A DNA stretch of 64,000 nt from Nocardia cyriacigeorgica. Lineage in GTDB: Bacteria; Actinomycetota; Actinomycetes; Mycobacteriales; Mycobacteriaceae. Below the pieces are notes generated by a model. That model made no database searches and was not told the origin of the DNA. It worked only from the letters and a program-made list of their open reading frames with translations. The stretch's first letter is position 1. Each line of letters begins with the position of its first letter. This document shows, in pieces, positions 37,210 to 46,210 of this stretch. A program made the translations under genes and the position numbers. Where the stretch lies: assembly GCF_010868145.1 (NCBI RefSeq), contig NZ_JAAGUY010000006.1, positions 1 to 64,000 on the forward strand, in the 5' to 3' direction.

Positions 37210-38208
37210 TCAGCGCGCGGACCGGTCGACGGAGAAGAACTCGGCGACGTGGCGCCGCGGCGTCGGCGGCTGCTCCGGACCCTGCGGCGCGGCGCCGACA
37301 CGCACCACCACCTGCGGCACGCCGGGCCGGGGAATCAGCCCGGCAATGATGCGCCGGCTGGATGGCAATTCCGTGATGTGGGTCAGCGGGCAGGTCGCGA
37401 GCCCGGCGACGGTGAATTCCAGCAGCGCCGCCGAGAGCGCTTCTCCGCTGCGTAGCCAGTGCAGCGGTGCATCGTCGGGAGAGCTGAGCACTGCGAGCTC
37501 GGCGCGATCGTCGAGGTCGCCGCGTCGCAGCGCGCGCGGTCCCGCCGGGAATTCCCGTCCAACGCCGACCTGGGACAGCTCCGCGTTCGATGCCAACGCG
37601 GAGGCCGGTATCCCCTCCAGGTTGGCGGTATTGCCGGCCCACCAGTGCAATTCGTTCTGATAGTGCGGATCGTGGCGGCGCAGGGCCGAGGACTGCTCCG
37701 AGGCGGCGGCCAGTCGCGGCCGCTCCGAGCCGTCGAGCAGATCGAACTCGATCTCGTAGGCCGAGACCAGCGAGCGCACCGTGTCGCTGCGCTCCGCCCA
37801 GTGTGGTGGTTCGAGCAATGGCAGCCGGTCGGTGTGGCGTCGATCGATCGCGCGAGCGAGAGCGAGCAACCGATCCGGAGGGTCCGGCCACGGCCGGAAA
37901 TCGAGGACTGCCAGATGATCGCGTCGCGTGGGATCGGGCAGCCGGGTGATATCGGTGTGCCAGCCGCGGGCCGCGAACGCGGTGCTTACGTGATGCAGCA
38001 TGGCACCGCAGCTGATCACCAGCTGCCTGCCCTGTGGATCGGCTGAATGCAACCGGCGTTCGCCGTCGCCGTAGAGGTGTAGCCGGGTTCCGTCGAAGAC
38101 CCAGCGCCAGGGCTGGGTGTTGTGCACCGACGGCGCCCGGCAGGCCAGCCGCAGTGCAGCCAGAACCGTCGGATGCTCGGGGATCCGAACTTCGTCGATG
38201 TTGGTCAT
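37210..38208 (-). CDS. Acg-family nitroreductase-like protein
   Basis: A 332-aa protein of the Acg/Rv3131-like nitroreductase family. The first half has RLACRAPSVHNTQPWRW, the hallmark of this family, followed by CGAMLHHVSTAF. The C-terminal half has LEFTVAGLATCPLTHITEL and VVVRVGAAPQ. Acg proteins bind or shield flavin and may lack true nitroreductase activity. It precedes the Usp gene by 10 bases. I looked for a DosR box upstream and did not find a convincing one. Confidence 0.87.
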   Translation of the reverse strand: MTNIDEVRIPEHPTVLAALRLACRAPSVHNTQPWRWVFDGTRLHLYGDGERRLHSADPQGRQLVISCGAMLHHVSTAFAARGWHTDITRLPDPTRRDHLAVLDFRPWPDPPDRLLALARAIDRRHTDRLPLLEPPHWAERSDTVRSLVSAYEIEFDLLDGSERPRLAAASEQSSALRRHDPHYQNELHWWAGNTANLEGIPASALASNAELSQVGVGREFPAGPRALRRGDLDDRAELAVLSSPDDAPLHWLRSGEALSAALLEFTVAGLATCPLTHITELPSSRRIIAGLIPRPGVPQVVVRVGAAPQGPEQPPTPRRHVAEFFSVDRSAR

Positions 38209-38326
38209 ATTTGTGAGTGTGCCCCTCCCGCAGGCGGCTGACCAGGGTCGTCGGTCGCATGTCTGGTGGTCGTTCAGTCATGGGCCGGGTCTGGATCATT
38301 GGCGAATGGGCGGGCTGCCGATCCGG

Positions 38327-39058
38327 TTATGTGATGGGGCTGATCCCGGTGATCAGGATTCTGCCGTCGACGTCGGCGGTGGTGACGAGCTGGGCGTTGT
38401 ATGTGATCGGCTCGGCTTGCGGACGGTACTCGGTGATGACGACGGTGTACTGGCCGACGAACGCACCCGGACTGATGGTGAGGCAATGGGTCGTCCCGGC
38501 GGGTACGGAATCGATGCCGCGCTGGATATCGGGTGCGGCCGGGACCGCGGCACGGGGAGCTACCGCGGTGCGCGCCTGCTCACCGGAGCGGGCGACATAG
38601 AAGGCGTGCTGAAACGCGAAGATGGCGGCGGGCCCGGAGTCGTCACCGCCGGCCGCGTTGCCCTGGATCCGGTTGCCTACTCGCTCGGGTGCGCACGAAG
38701 GGGGGTCCGCGGCCCGTGCGGCGACACTGGTCTGTGCCCGAGCGGGCGCGGGAGCGGAGCCAGATCCGCCGAACTGGACAGTGGCCGCCCCCAGCAGTGC
38801 AGCGGCGCCGAGCAGTCCGAGCGCGGGTGGGATCCACCGTCGTTTACCCGGCGCCGGTTCGATCGGTTCGCGGCGGCCGACCCGACGCGGCACATCCGCG
38901 CCTGCCGGTGCGGGCCGGCCCGGCGCGATCTTCGCGGGCGCGGGGAGCTGGGACATCCAATCAGCCCATTCGCCCACATAGTCCGCGTTCGACGCGCCCC
39001 CGGTCTCCCCGGTGCCTGGTGCGCCCTGCTCGCTGCGCGCACTGTCCTGTCGATCCAT
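38327..39058 (-). CDS. Single-pass membrane protein of unknown function
   Basis: A 243-aa protein. About 85 N-terminal residues are polar and Pro/Ala/Arg-rich, then one membrane helix (about 90-108, ALGLLGAAALLGAATVQF), then a 130-residue extracytoplasmic part with two cysteines (SCAPERVG and HCLTIS) that could form a disulfide. The architecture, cytosolic tail plus secreted beta-rich domain, resembles mycobacterial membrane proteins of unknown role. ATG 39058 has a GGTGGGGG site upstream; an in-frame start at 39097 is less likely. I do not recognise the family. Confidence 0.7.
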   Translation of the reverse strand: MDRQDSARSEQGAPGTGETGGASNADYVGEWADWMSQLPAPAKIAPGRPAPAGADVPRRVGRREPIEPAPGKRRWIPPALGLLGAAALLGAATVQFGGSGSAPAPARAQTSVAARAADPPSCAPERVGNRIQGNAAGGDDSGPAAIFAFQHAFYVARSGEQARTAVAPRAAVPAAPDIQRGIDSVPAGTTHCLTISPGAFVGQYTVVITEYRPQAEPITYNAQLVTTADVDGRILITGISPIT

Positions 39059-39182
39059 AACGCCCCCACCTTCGTCAGGTTCTCCCGTCAGGTCCACCTA
39101 TTTGTACTGGACGGACGGGTGATTGGGCGCTCACGACACCCGCCCGGGCGGTTCGGAGACCGTCCGGGGTGTGGCGCGGGAA

Positions 39183-39947
39183 TCACCAGAAAACGTTGAC
39201 CGGGTCGCCGATGCCGACGTTCTCGTAGTACCAGGCCGCGTCGCCAGGGGCGAGGTTGATGCAGCCGTGGCTGACGTTGGCATTGCCCTGTGAGTCGACC
39301 GACCACGGCGCCGAATGCACGAACACACCGCCCCAGGTGAGACGCACACCGTATTCACCGTCGATCAGATATCCCTCGGGGGAATCCAACGGGATGCCGA
39401 TGGTGCGCGAATCGAAGACGATGTGCCGGAACTTCTCCAGCACGGGGAAAGTGCCGGTCGGTGTCTCCCAGCCCGGCTTACCCATCGAGGCGGGCATCTG
39501 CCGGACCACCTGACCGCCGATGCTGACGGTGAAGGTGTGCGCCGACATATTCGCGTCGGCGACGACACCGGCATTGGTGGCGAATTCGGTGCGAGCCTCG
39601 CCGATGCGCACGCCGATGGTCGCATTGGCGGGCAGGTACCCGGTCGGTATCCAGGTCAATTGCCGGTCGCCGGTCCAGGAGAAGGTGCCGGTCAATGGTT
39701 GACCGGCCGTGATCACCACCGATTTCTCGGCGGTCGCCCGGTCCGCGATATCGGCCGCGAATCGGATGGTCACCGGATGGGCGATACCGACCATCCGGCC
39801 ATCGGAAGGCGTGATGGAGGCGACCGACCCGACACCCGCGCCCGGCGGGGATCGGTCGATCAACATGGCGTTCGCCGCGCCCGACCCGAACATGGCCAAT
39901 GCCATGATCGCGGTCGCCAGAAACAGGTGCCGAACTACGCTCCGCAT
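39183..39947 (-). CDS. L,D-transpeptidase (YkuD family), short Ldt
   Basis: A 254-aa exported enzyme that makes 3-3 cross-links in peptidoglycan. It has a signal peptide (about 1-27, cleavage near ANA), one Ig-like domain (about 45-130), and a YkuD domain (about 135-254) with the catalytic motif SHGCINLAP (Cys229) and upstream HSAPWSVDSQG. It is close in length to LdtMt1 of M. tuberculosis (251 aa). The neighbouring membrane protein is on the same strand, 124 bases downstream. Confidence 0.93.
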   Translation of the reverse strand: MRSVVRHLFLATAIMALAMFGSGAANAMLIDRSPPGAGVGSVASITPSDGRMVGIAHPVTIRFAADIADRATAEKSVVITAGQPLTGTFSWTGDRQLTWIPTGYLPANATIGVRIGEARTEFATNAGVVADANMSAHTFTVSIGGQVVRQMPASMGKPGWETPTGTFPVLEKFRHIVFDSRTIGIPLDSPEGYLIDGEYGVRLTWGGVFVHSAPWSVDSQGNANVSHGCINLAPGDAAWYYENVGIGDPVNVFW

Positions 39948-40052
39948 GGCTCCACCCCTTCGAGACGGTGTGGTGGGCAGAGGTCCATTCTAGGCGCGCA
40001 TGATCAACTACGGCGCAGAGCGTTGCCTGCTCGTTACGCGGCGGGCGGTGGG

Positions 40053-42164
40053 CTACTCGGTGACCAACTGCCAATCGTCGGGCAATCCGTGCACATGGAT
40101 TTCCGATCCCTCGGCATGAAGGGTGACCGTCGCGGGGCCCAGCCGCATGTCCGTCAGCGCGAGTTTGCCCCACCGACGCGGTAGCCGCGGGGTGACGGTG
40201 AGCCGCCGGTTCGGTACGCACGGTGTCAGTCCGAGGAACGAGCGCACCAGCAGCAGTGGTGCCGCACTGGCCCACGCCTGTGGTGAACAGGAGGTCGGAT
40301 ACGGGATCGGAGACCGGAACTCGCCGCGCCCGAAACCGCAGAACAACTCCGGCAGTCTGCCACCGAACTCGGCGGCGGCATCGAGCAGACCGAGGGTCAG
40401 CCGTTCGGCGAGCTCGCTGGCGCCGGGAATGTGGCGGTAGCGCTGCAATCCGGCCACCGCGATGGCGGTGTCGTGCGGCCACACCGAGCCGTTGTGGTAG
40501 CTCATCGGGTTGTAGGCACCCATCGTGGCCGACAGTGTGCGCAATCCGAATCCCGAATCCATCGAGGCATCGGCGAGCTTGTCGATCAGTTCGGCGGCGC
40601 GCTCGTCGGCGACGATCCCCGACCACAGGCATTGGGCAGCGTTGCTGGTCAAGGCATCGACCTGGTGTTTGTGCCCGTCCAGCGCGATCGCGTACCAACC
40701 GTTCTCGGCGACCCAGAACGCGTCGTCGAACCTCGTCTTGAGGTCCTCGGCCTGACCACGCAGCCGTACCGCCGTCTCGGTGTCACCGAAATGGTCGGCC
40801 AGTTCGGCCCTGGCCAGCCGGGCCGCGTACGCGTAACCCTGTACCTCGCTCAGCGCGATCGACGGTTCGGCCAGATGACCGCTCGCGTCGTTGATCGCGT
40901 CGAAACTGTCCTTCCAGCCCTGATTGGTGAGTCCGCGGTCGGTCTTGCGGCGGTACTCGACGAAGCCGTCACCGTCGGCGTCACCGTATTCGTCGATCCA
41001 GGCCAACGCGGCGTCAGCGGCGGGTAGCAGCTCCCGGATCACCGACTCGTCCGCGCCCCAGCGCCAGCATTCGGCCAGCAGCATGACGAACAGCGGGGTC
41101 GCGTCGACCGAGCCGTAGTAGACCTCGCCGCCAAGGACTTGCCCACCGGCCGGGCCGTGCCGCATCTCGTGCATGATCCGGCCTGGCTCTTCCTCGGTGA
41201 TCGGTTCCACCTTGGTGCCCTGGAGTTTGGCCAGCTGCCGCAGTGTCCCGACCGCGAGCGCCGAATCCAACGGCAGCGCCATCCACGAGGTGAGCAGGCT
41301 GTCGCGGCCGAACAGGGTCATGAACCATGGCGCGCCCGCGGCCACATACGCGGGCGAACCGTCGCCGCGACCATCGATCCGCAACGCGCCCAGATCACTT
41401 TCGGTGCGCTGCAGCACCTCGGTGAGCCTGGCGTCGGTGGCGGTCAGATCGGTGGCGGTGGCGCGCCAGGCCTTGAGCCTGCTGATGGGGCTGTCCTCGT
41501 CGTCACCGAAGGCCATCTGCACTCGCCGATGCGCGACCACCGGTTGAGCCAGGATCTCGGTCTTCCACTGCCCGTGCGCGGGGACGACGACCTGCCAGGT
41601 GACGGTGCCCGGCAGCATGACCGGATCGCCGGTGGCGCTGATGGTGAGGCCACGGCCCGGATCGGTGTGGTCGATGAGATGTAGTTCGCCGTCGACGGAT
41701 TGGGCCTCGGCGCTGCCGAGATGTTTGCGGCCCTCCTTGACGGCGAACAGGTCGGCGAAATCGGCGTCGGCGAACAAGGTGACGGTGATCGCGGTGTCCT
41801 CGTGACCGAGGTTCTGCACGATGATCGCTTCTTTGAGCCCCTGCCCGATCATGCGCTTGCGCACGACGAGCACGGTGCTGTCTGCGATGCCCTGACGCGG
41901 CTGCTTGCGCATGATGAACCGCGCCTTGAACGCCTCGGGCGTGAGCACCGTGAGTTGTTCGGCCGCTTGGCCGTCCAAGCGCAGCTCCCACCGCGAGATC
42001 ACTCGGGCATCACGGTAGAACAGGCCCTGCGAGGTGCCCGAATGGATGTCGCCGAGCTGATCGGAGAGGCAGAACGTGCTCGCTTCGACGAGGGTGATGG
42101 TCCCCCCGCCGCCGTTGACGGCGGCGGGTTGACCGGAATTGAGGACCCTGGGGGGTTCGGTCAT
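40053..42164 (-). CDS. Glycogen-debranching-type amylo-alpha-1,6-glucosidase
   Basis: A 703-aa cytosolic protein. The N-terminal GDE-type domain (about 25-215) contains LFYRDARVISRWEL; the C-terminal (alpha/alpha)6 domain (about 260-680) has FMTLFGRDSLLTSWMALPL, GGEVYYGSVDATPLFV, TNQGWKDSFDAI and NPMSYHNGSVWPHD, the last with likely catalytic acids nearby. ATG 42164 has GGAG six bases upstream; the TTG 12 bases earlier is not preferred. It overlaps the glycosyltransferase gene by ATGA, so both enzymes probably act on one glucan or glycoside, still unidentified. Confidence 0.88.
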   Translation of the reverse strand: MTEPPRVLNSGQPAAVNGGGGTITLVEASTFCLSDQLGDIHSGTSQGLFYRDARVISRWELRLDGQAAEQLTVLTPEAFKARFIMRKQPRQGIADSTVLVVRKRMIGQGLKEAIIVQNLGHEDTAITVTLFADADFADLFAVKEGRKHLGSAEAQSVDGELHLIDHTDPGRGLTISATGDPVMLPGTVTWQVVVPAHGQWKTEILAQPVVAHRRVQMAFGDDEDSPISRLKAWRATATDLTATDARLTEVLQRTESDLGALRIDGRGDGSPAYVAAGAPWFMTLFGRDSLLTSWMALPLDSALAVGTLRQLAKLQGTKVEPITEEEPGRIMHEMRHGPAGGQVLGGEVYYGSVDATPLFVMLLAECWRWGADESVIRELLPAADAALAWIDEYGDADGDGFVEYRRKTDRGLTNQGWKDSFDAINDASGHLAEPSIALSEVQGYAYAARLARAELADHFGDTETAVRLRGQAEDLKTRFDDAFWVAENGWYAIALDGHKHQVDALTSNAAQCLWSGIVADERAAELIDKLADASMDSGFGLRTLSATMGAYNPMSYHNGSVWPHDTAIAVAGLQRYRHIPGASELAERLTLGLLDAAAEFGGRLPELFCGFGRGEFRSPIPYPTSCSPQAWASAAPLLLVRSFLGLTPCVPNRRLTVTPRLPRRWGKLALTDMRLGPATVTLHAEGSEIHVHGLPDDWQLVTE

Positions 42165-43414
42165 GCTCGACTCCAAGCCGGTGTCGGGCCGTTGTCCGCA
42201 CGCAGGCCGAGCAGGCCGCTGCGCCGGAGCTCGACGGTGGTCAATTCATCTGCCGGGCGATGGGATTCGTCCCACGCTTCGAGTATGCGGTAATAGGCCG
42301 CCTCGTAGCCCGCACCGAGCTGATCGACACCGAAAAGTTCCTCGACGCGCCTGCGGCAGGCATACGGGTCGAGCTCGCTCGCGCGTGCGATGGCGGCGGG
42401 AAGTTCGGCCGGATCGTCGCAGATGATGCCGGTGACGCCGTCGACGACGACCTCCTCCACCGCACCGCCGCGCAACGCCACCACCGGGGTGCCGCAGGCC
42501 ATGGCCTCGATCATCACGATGCCGAATGGTTCCTCCCACCGGATCGGGAACAGCAGGCAGCGCGCGGAGGCGAGCAGTTGCCGTTTGGCCACCGCGTCGG
42601 CCTCGCCGAAGACGTGATCGCTGTCGGTCAGCAGCGGTTCGATCTCCTGCGCGAAGTAGGCCTTCTCCGGCGGCTCATTGCATTTACCGGCCAGGATCAA
42701 CGGGATTCCGGCCTCATGGGCGGCGTGCAATGCCAGATGCGGGCCCTTGTAGGAGGCGTAGCGGCCGAGGAACAGCGCGTAATCCTTCTTCTCGACCTGG
42801 AACGGCCATTCGCTGGGACGCAATGCGTTGTGTACCCGGGCGATCCAGTTGAACGTCGGCGCGAGCGCGCGCTGGCGGTCGCTGATCGCGACCAGGCGGG
42901 TGTGCTCGTCGAGTGCGCCGTAGTAGTCGCACATATCGCCGTCGACCGGGCCGTGCACGGTGACCGCGGTCGGGATGCCGAGTGCCTCATAGGCGGGCGC
43001 GTTGAGCGGCCCGGCGAAGGTGTGGTCGTGGATGATGTCGATCGGCCTGGTGCGGGCCAGGTCCTCGATGATGCGTCGAACCTTGAGCGCGTTGACGACC
43101 TCGGGGAACGGATCGCCGAGCCGGTCGGCCTGGATGCGGTCCCAGACCGGGACGAATTCTGCTGCTGTGCCCGGCTTTCCGGCGCCGAGCAGGGTGACCT
43201 GGTGGCCGCGCGCGACAAGGGTGTCGGCGAGTTCGGCGACCACGGCCTCCACCCCGCCGTATCCGGCGGGCGGGACATCGAAGTACGGGGGAGCGACGAG
43301 AACGATGCTCAGTGGCCGGCTGCGGGTGGTGATATCGAACGCGTCGCTGCCGGGTTTTCGGCCAAGGATGTCGGAGTCGGAATCGGTGTCCTCGCGGGTG
43401 AATATGGTGCTCAA
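42161..43414 (-). CDS. GT4-family glycosyltransferase
   Basis: A 417-aa GT-B glycosyltransferase. An Asp-rich leader of about 35 residues precedes VLVAPPYFDVPPAGYGGVE, the glycine-rich acceptor loop. The donor motif is FPIRWEEPFGIVMIEAMACGTPVVA with the EX7E pattern. YALFLGRYASYKGPHLAL is also typical. The TTG start at 43414 is set by a perfect GAGGAGG six bases upstream, better than any ATG. It is coupled to the debranching enzyme by a four-base overlap. Acceptor and sugar are unknown. Confidence 0.9.
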   Translation of the reverse strand: MSTIFTREDTDSDSDILGRKPGSDAFDITTRSRPLSIVLVAPPYFDVPPAGYGGVEAVVAELADTLVARGHQVTLLGAGKPGTAAEFVPVWDRIQADRLGDPFPEVVNALKVRRIIEDLARTRPIDIIHDHTFAGPLNAPAYEALGIPTAVTVHGPVDGDMCDYYGALDEHTRLVAISDRQRALAPTFNWIARVHNALRPSEWPFQVEKKDYALFLGRYASYKGPHLALHAAHEAGIPLILAGKCNEPPEKAYFAQEIEPLLTDSDHVFGEADAVAKRQLLASARCLLFPIRWEEPFGIVMIEAMACGTPVVALRGGAVEEVVVDGVTGIICDDPAELPAAIARASELDPYACRRRVEELFGVDQLGAGYEAAYYRILEAWDESHRPADELTTVELRRSGLLGLRADNGPTPAWSRA

Positions 43415-43604
43415 CGTAATCCTCCTCAGCGGTGGCCGTGGTGCGCGCGTCGCGTACCTGTCGGCCGGTGGGTGGAGCTGATCAAGAACCATTCGGTGTC
43501 ATCAGGGCAACGAATGTCACTGGCGCCGATCGTTTCCGGCGCAATGGGGCAGCGTGCTGCTGCACGGACAACTCATGGGTGTCCGAAGCGGCGTCGTGGG
43601 TGAT

Positions 43605-43907
43605 CTACACGGCGCCGGCCCCCGCCCGATCCGGGGCAAGCGTGAATGCCGCACGGCCGGTGGCCGTCGCATTCAGCGTGTACCTGGCTCGTCTGAGGAC
43701 CAGGCAATCGGGTGAGCAGTAGCGGTGGATGTCATGGGCGCGGCGTGCCTGACCGACGGTCAACTCGCCGGGATCGGCCGAGCAGTCCGCGATGTTGGAA
43801 ACGACCTGGCGCACCGTGATGACGTCGATCCTGGCCCCCTGGTCCGCCGTGCGGTCCAGGTCGTCCGGCTCGAGCGCCGGTAGCGCCGTGATGTACCCGA
43901 TCCTCAC
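43605..43907 (-). CDS. Small cysteine-containing hypothetical protein
   Basis: A 100-aa protein with HDIHRYCSPDCLVLRRARYTL, an H-x4-C-x3-C arrangement that could bind zinc, plus an upstream Cys (NIADCSADPG). The GTG at 43907 has a perfect AGGAGG five bases upstream, which is the main argument that this gene is real; the ATG at 43922 lies before that site. No membrane segment or signal. It stands alone, 190 bases before the glycosyltransferase gene on the same strand, with a CRP-like dyad 115 bases upstream. Function unknown. Confidence 0.65.
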   Translation of the reverse strand: MRIGYITALPALEPDDLDRTADQGARIDVITVRQVVSNIADCSADPGELTVGQARRAHDIHRYCSPDCLVLRRARYTLNATATGRAAFTLAPDRAGAGAV

Positions 43908-44266
43908 CGTTACCTCCTGCATGTCGAGCTCGAGCTATCAGTTCCGGCGGCGGATGGCCGCCGATCACGCTGGTGACTCGTGGTGACGCACAAAGCAGGT
44001 GAAGCAAGAACGGTCCGTGAAGTGATGTGTATCACGAAACCGCGGCCCAGTGTACGCCGACTCAGTTACCTACTCGGCAGTACGCCGGTCGAAGGCGGAT
44101 TCCGGCGCGGTTGGATGAAAGAATCGGGCATCTACTGGCAGTTGTGGTGTGATGCCCTGGGTTTCGTGAGGTCGGATCCTGGCGCATTCAGGACATGTAT
44201 GGCGGTTTTAAGCCGTGCTGGCTATGTGTCGGCTATTTATTTGACGGGTTGTCCGGACACGACACA
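43908..44266. other. Intergenic region with CRP-like site
   Basis: No gene is convincing in these bases, which are visibly less GC-rich than their surroundings (for example around 44190-44245). The recognisable elements are the dyad at 44022-44035 and the terminator at 44267. Confidence 0.5.
44022..44035. promoter_or_regulatory. CRP/GlxR-like site
   Basis: GTGA-TGTGTA-TCAC matches the core GTGA-N6-TCAC of CRP-family operators. It lies 115 bases upstream of the small gene at 43605-43907. Actinobacteria normally have a CRP-family regulator, so occupancy is plausible. Confidence 0.5.
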
Positions 44267-44290
44267 GCCCGGCCGCCGTGGCGACCGGGC
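44267..44290 (-). terminator. Terminator after the cyclodeaminase-like gene
   Basis: Arms 44267-44277 and 44280-44290 pair over 11 positions with one mismatch. It lies 15 bases beyond the stop codon of the gene at 44306. Confidence 0.6.
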
Positions 44291-44305
44291 CGGTGACGAG
44301 GACGC

Positions 44306-44965
44306 TCAGCCGCGCACGGCGTGGAGTACGTCCGCATGCAGGGCGTCGGCGCGGGCGGTGATGGCCTCGATCCGGCCGAGCGCCGCGGCGAAGGCAGCGC
44401 CGTCCTCGGCCGACAGCGAGCCGACATTGATCTCGATATTGAGCCGCGAACTGGTCGCCGCCGCACGGGCGGCGTCGGCGGCAGCGCCGATATCGGTGAC
44501 CACATTGGGGTTGCCGATCGGCAACAGCTCGCCGGCCAAAGAGAGCACCTCGTCGGCCTCATCGACCACCGCCGCAGGCACCCTGGCAGCCTCCAGCAGC
44601 GCCGCCGTGATCGCAGCGCTGCGGGCCTCGGTCTCCTCCGGGGTGTTCTTGGGCAGCTTGTAGGCCGCGCCTACCGCGGTGAAGGCGGCGGCGTCGGCAT
44701 CGGCGAGCGACAGGGCCCGCTGCCTGGCCGCATCGGCGGCTTCGATGATCCGATCCACGACCGGCCGGTGCTCGGCGTCCTTGGCCCGTGTGGTGTACCT
44801 GGCGACCATCGCGACCAGGGCAGCGCCCTGGGCGGCGTGCAGCGCGGCCACCGCACCGCCTCCGGGAGCGGGCACCTTGGCCGCCAGATCGGCCAGATAT
44901 CCGGCGACGGTGGCGTCGGCGAAGCTCGGCGCGAGATCCGGATGCGAGGTGGTCGGCTGCGACAC
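44306..44965 (-). CDS. Cyclodeaminase / methenyl-THF cyclohydrolase family protein
   Basis: A 219-aa all-helical protein of the formiminotransferase-cyclodeaminase C-terminal family. The signature is KVPAPGGGAVAALHAAQGAALV near residue 30, followed by two long Ala-rich helices and the GNPNVVTDIGAAA segment. Stand-alone members act as methenyltetrahydrofolate cyclohydrolase or formimino-THF cyclodeaminase in one-carbon metabolism. GTG start at 44965 with AAAGG ten bases upstream. It diverges from the LLM oxidoreductase gene, with 104 bases between. Confidence 0.85.
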   Translation of the reverse strand: MSQPTTSHPDLAPSFADATVAGYLADLAAKVPAPGGGAVAALHAAQGAALVAMVARYTTRAKDAEHRPVVDRIIEAADAARQRALSLADADAAAFTAVGAAYKLPKNTPEETEARSAAITAALLEAARVPAAVVDEADEVLSLAGELLPIGNPNVVTDIGAAADAARAAATSSRLNIEINVGSLSAEDGAAFAAALGRIEAITARADALHADVLHAVRG

Positions 44966-45069
44966 GGTGGTGTGGCCTTTCGTTCTGGCGAGCGGGGCGC
45001 TTTCACGCTACCGCGATCTCGGCGTGGCCGGTCGCAGGCGGTCGGGTACCCGTGGCTATGTTGAGTGCT

Positions 45070-46110
45070 ATGCGGATCGGATTGGGTATCAATTATTCGG
45101 GGGGCTTCAAGGAGGTCGCGGCCGAGGTCGCCGATCTCGAGCGGGCAGGTCTCGACATCGTGTTCGTCCCGGAGGCATATTCGTTCGACGCGGTGAGCGC
45201 GCTGGGCTACCTGGCTGCCAAGACCGAGCGCATCCAGCTCGCCTCGGGCATCCTGCAGCTCTACACCCGCACCCCGAGCCTGACCGCGATGACCGCGGCG
45301 GGCCTGGACTTCGTCTCCGACGGCCGGTTCGTCCTCGGCCTCGGCGCGTCCGGGCCTCAGGTGATCGAGGGCTTCCACGGCGTGCCCTATGACGCGCCCA
45401 TCGGCCGCACCAGGGAACTGGTGGAGATCTGCCGCAAGGTGTGGCGGCGCGAACGCCTCGAGTACGACGGCAAGTACTACCAGATCCCGTTGCCCGCCGA
45501 GCGCGGCACCGGCCTGGGTAAGTCGCTCAAGCTGATCAACCATCCGGTGCGCGAACGCATTCCGGTGCTGCTGGCGGCGCTCGGCCCGAAGAACGTGCAG
45601 CTGGCCGCGGAGATCGCCGAAGGCTGGCAGCCGATCTTCTTCCTGCCCGAACAGGCCGGGAAGGTGTGGGGCGATGCGCTGGCCGCCGGTCGGGCGCAAC
45701 GCGATCCGGCGCTGGGTGACCTCGAGGTCTTCGCGGGCCCGGCGCTGGCCATCGGCGAGAACGTCACGCCACTACTGGAATTCGTGAAGCCGCACCTTGC
45801 CCTCTACATCGGTGGCATGGGCGCCAAGGGCAAGAACTTCTATCACACGCTGGCCACCAAGTACGGCTACGGCGCCGAAGCCGACCGCATCCAGGAGCTG
45901 TACCTGGCCGGGAAGAAAGAAGAGGCGGCCAAGGTGGTCCCCGACGATCTGGTGCGCGATGTCTCGCTGGTCGGTCCGGCGAGCTTCGTCAAGGAACGGA
46001 TCGCGGCGTTCGCCGAGGCCGGTGTGACGGTGCTCAACGTCGTCCCGATGGCGGCCACCCCGGCCGAACGAGTGGGTCTGATCGAGCAACTGCGCGCCCT
46101 CTGCGACTGA
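45070..46110 (+). CDS. LLM-class flavin/F420-dependent oxidoreductase
   Basis: A 346-aa luciferase-like monooxygenase-fold enzyme. The first strand MRIGLGINYSG, the RIQLASGILQLYTRTP segment and GRFVLGLGASGPQVIEGFHG are typical of the F420-dependent actinobacterial group. Substrate is not predictable; such enzymes reduce or oxidise cofactor-like and xenobiotic compounds. ATG 45070 is used; an ATG 12 bases upstream is equally open. It is convergent with the stressosome operon across a strong terminator. Confidence 0.85.
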   Translation: MRIGLGINYSGGFKEVAAEVADLERAGLDIVFVPEAYSFDAVSALGYLAAKTERIQLASGILQLYTRTPSLTAMTAAGLDFVSDGRFVLGLGASGPQVIEGFHGVPYDAPIGRTRELVEICRKVWRRERLEYDGKYYQIPLPAERGTGLGKSLKLINHPVRERIPVLLAALGPKNVQLAAEIAEGWQPIFFLPEQAGKVWGDALAAGRAQRDPALGDLEVFAGPALAIGENVTPLLEFVKPHLALYIGGMGAKGKNFYHTLATKYGYGAEADRIQELYLAGKKEEAAKVVPDDLVRDVSLVGPASFVKERIAAFAEAGVTVLNVVPMAATPAERVGLIEQLRALCD

Positions 46111-46156
46111 GCGGGCGCCGGGCAGGGCCGCCGAGCAGGGCGGCCCTTTCCGAGTG

Positions 46157-46201
46157 ACCACGGGCCCCGCATCGCCTCCTCGGTGATGCGGGGCCCGTGG
46201 T
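46157..46201. terminator. Bidirectional terminator, LLM gene / stressosome operon
   Basis: Perfect 17-base arms (46157-46173 and 46185-46201) with an 11-base loop. It separates two convergent transcripts and is the strongest hairpin in the window. Confidence 0.85.
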
Positions 46202-46210
46202 GTCGGTTGG

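Noticed and set aside
38209..38326. Possible DosR box upstream of the Acg-type gene
   Set aside because: No 20-base dyad with GGGAC and GTCCC halves could be found by eye.
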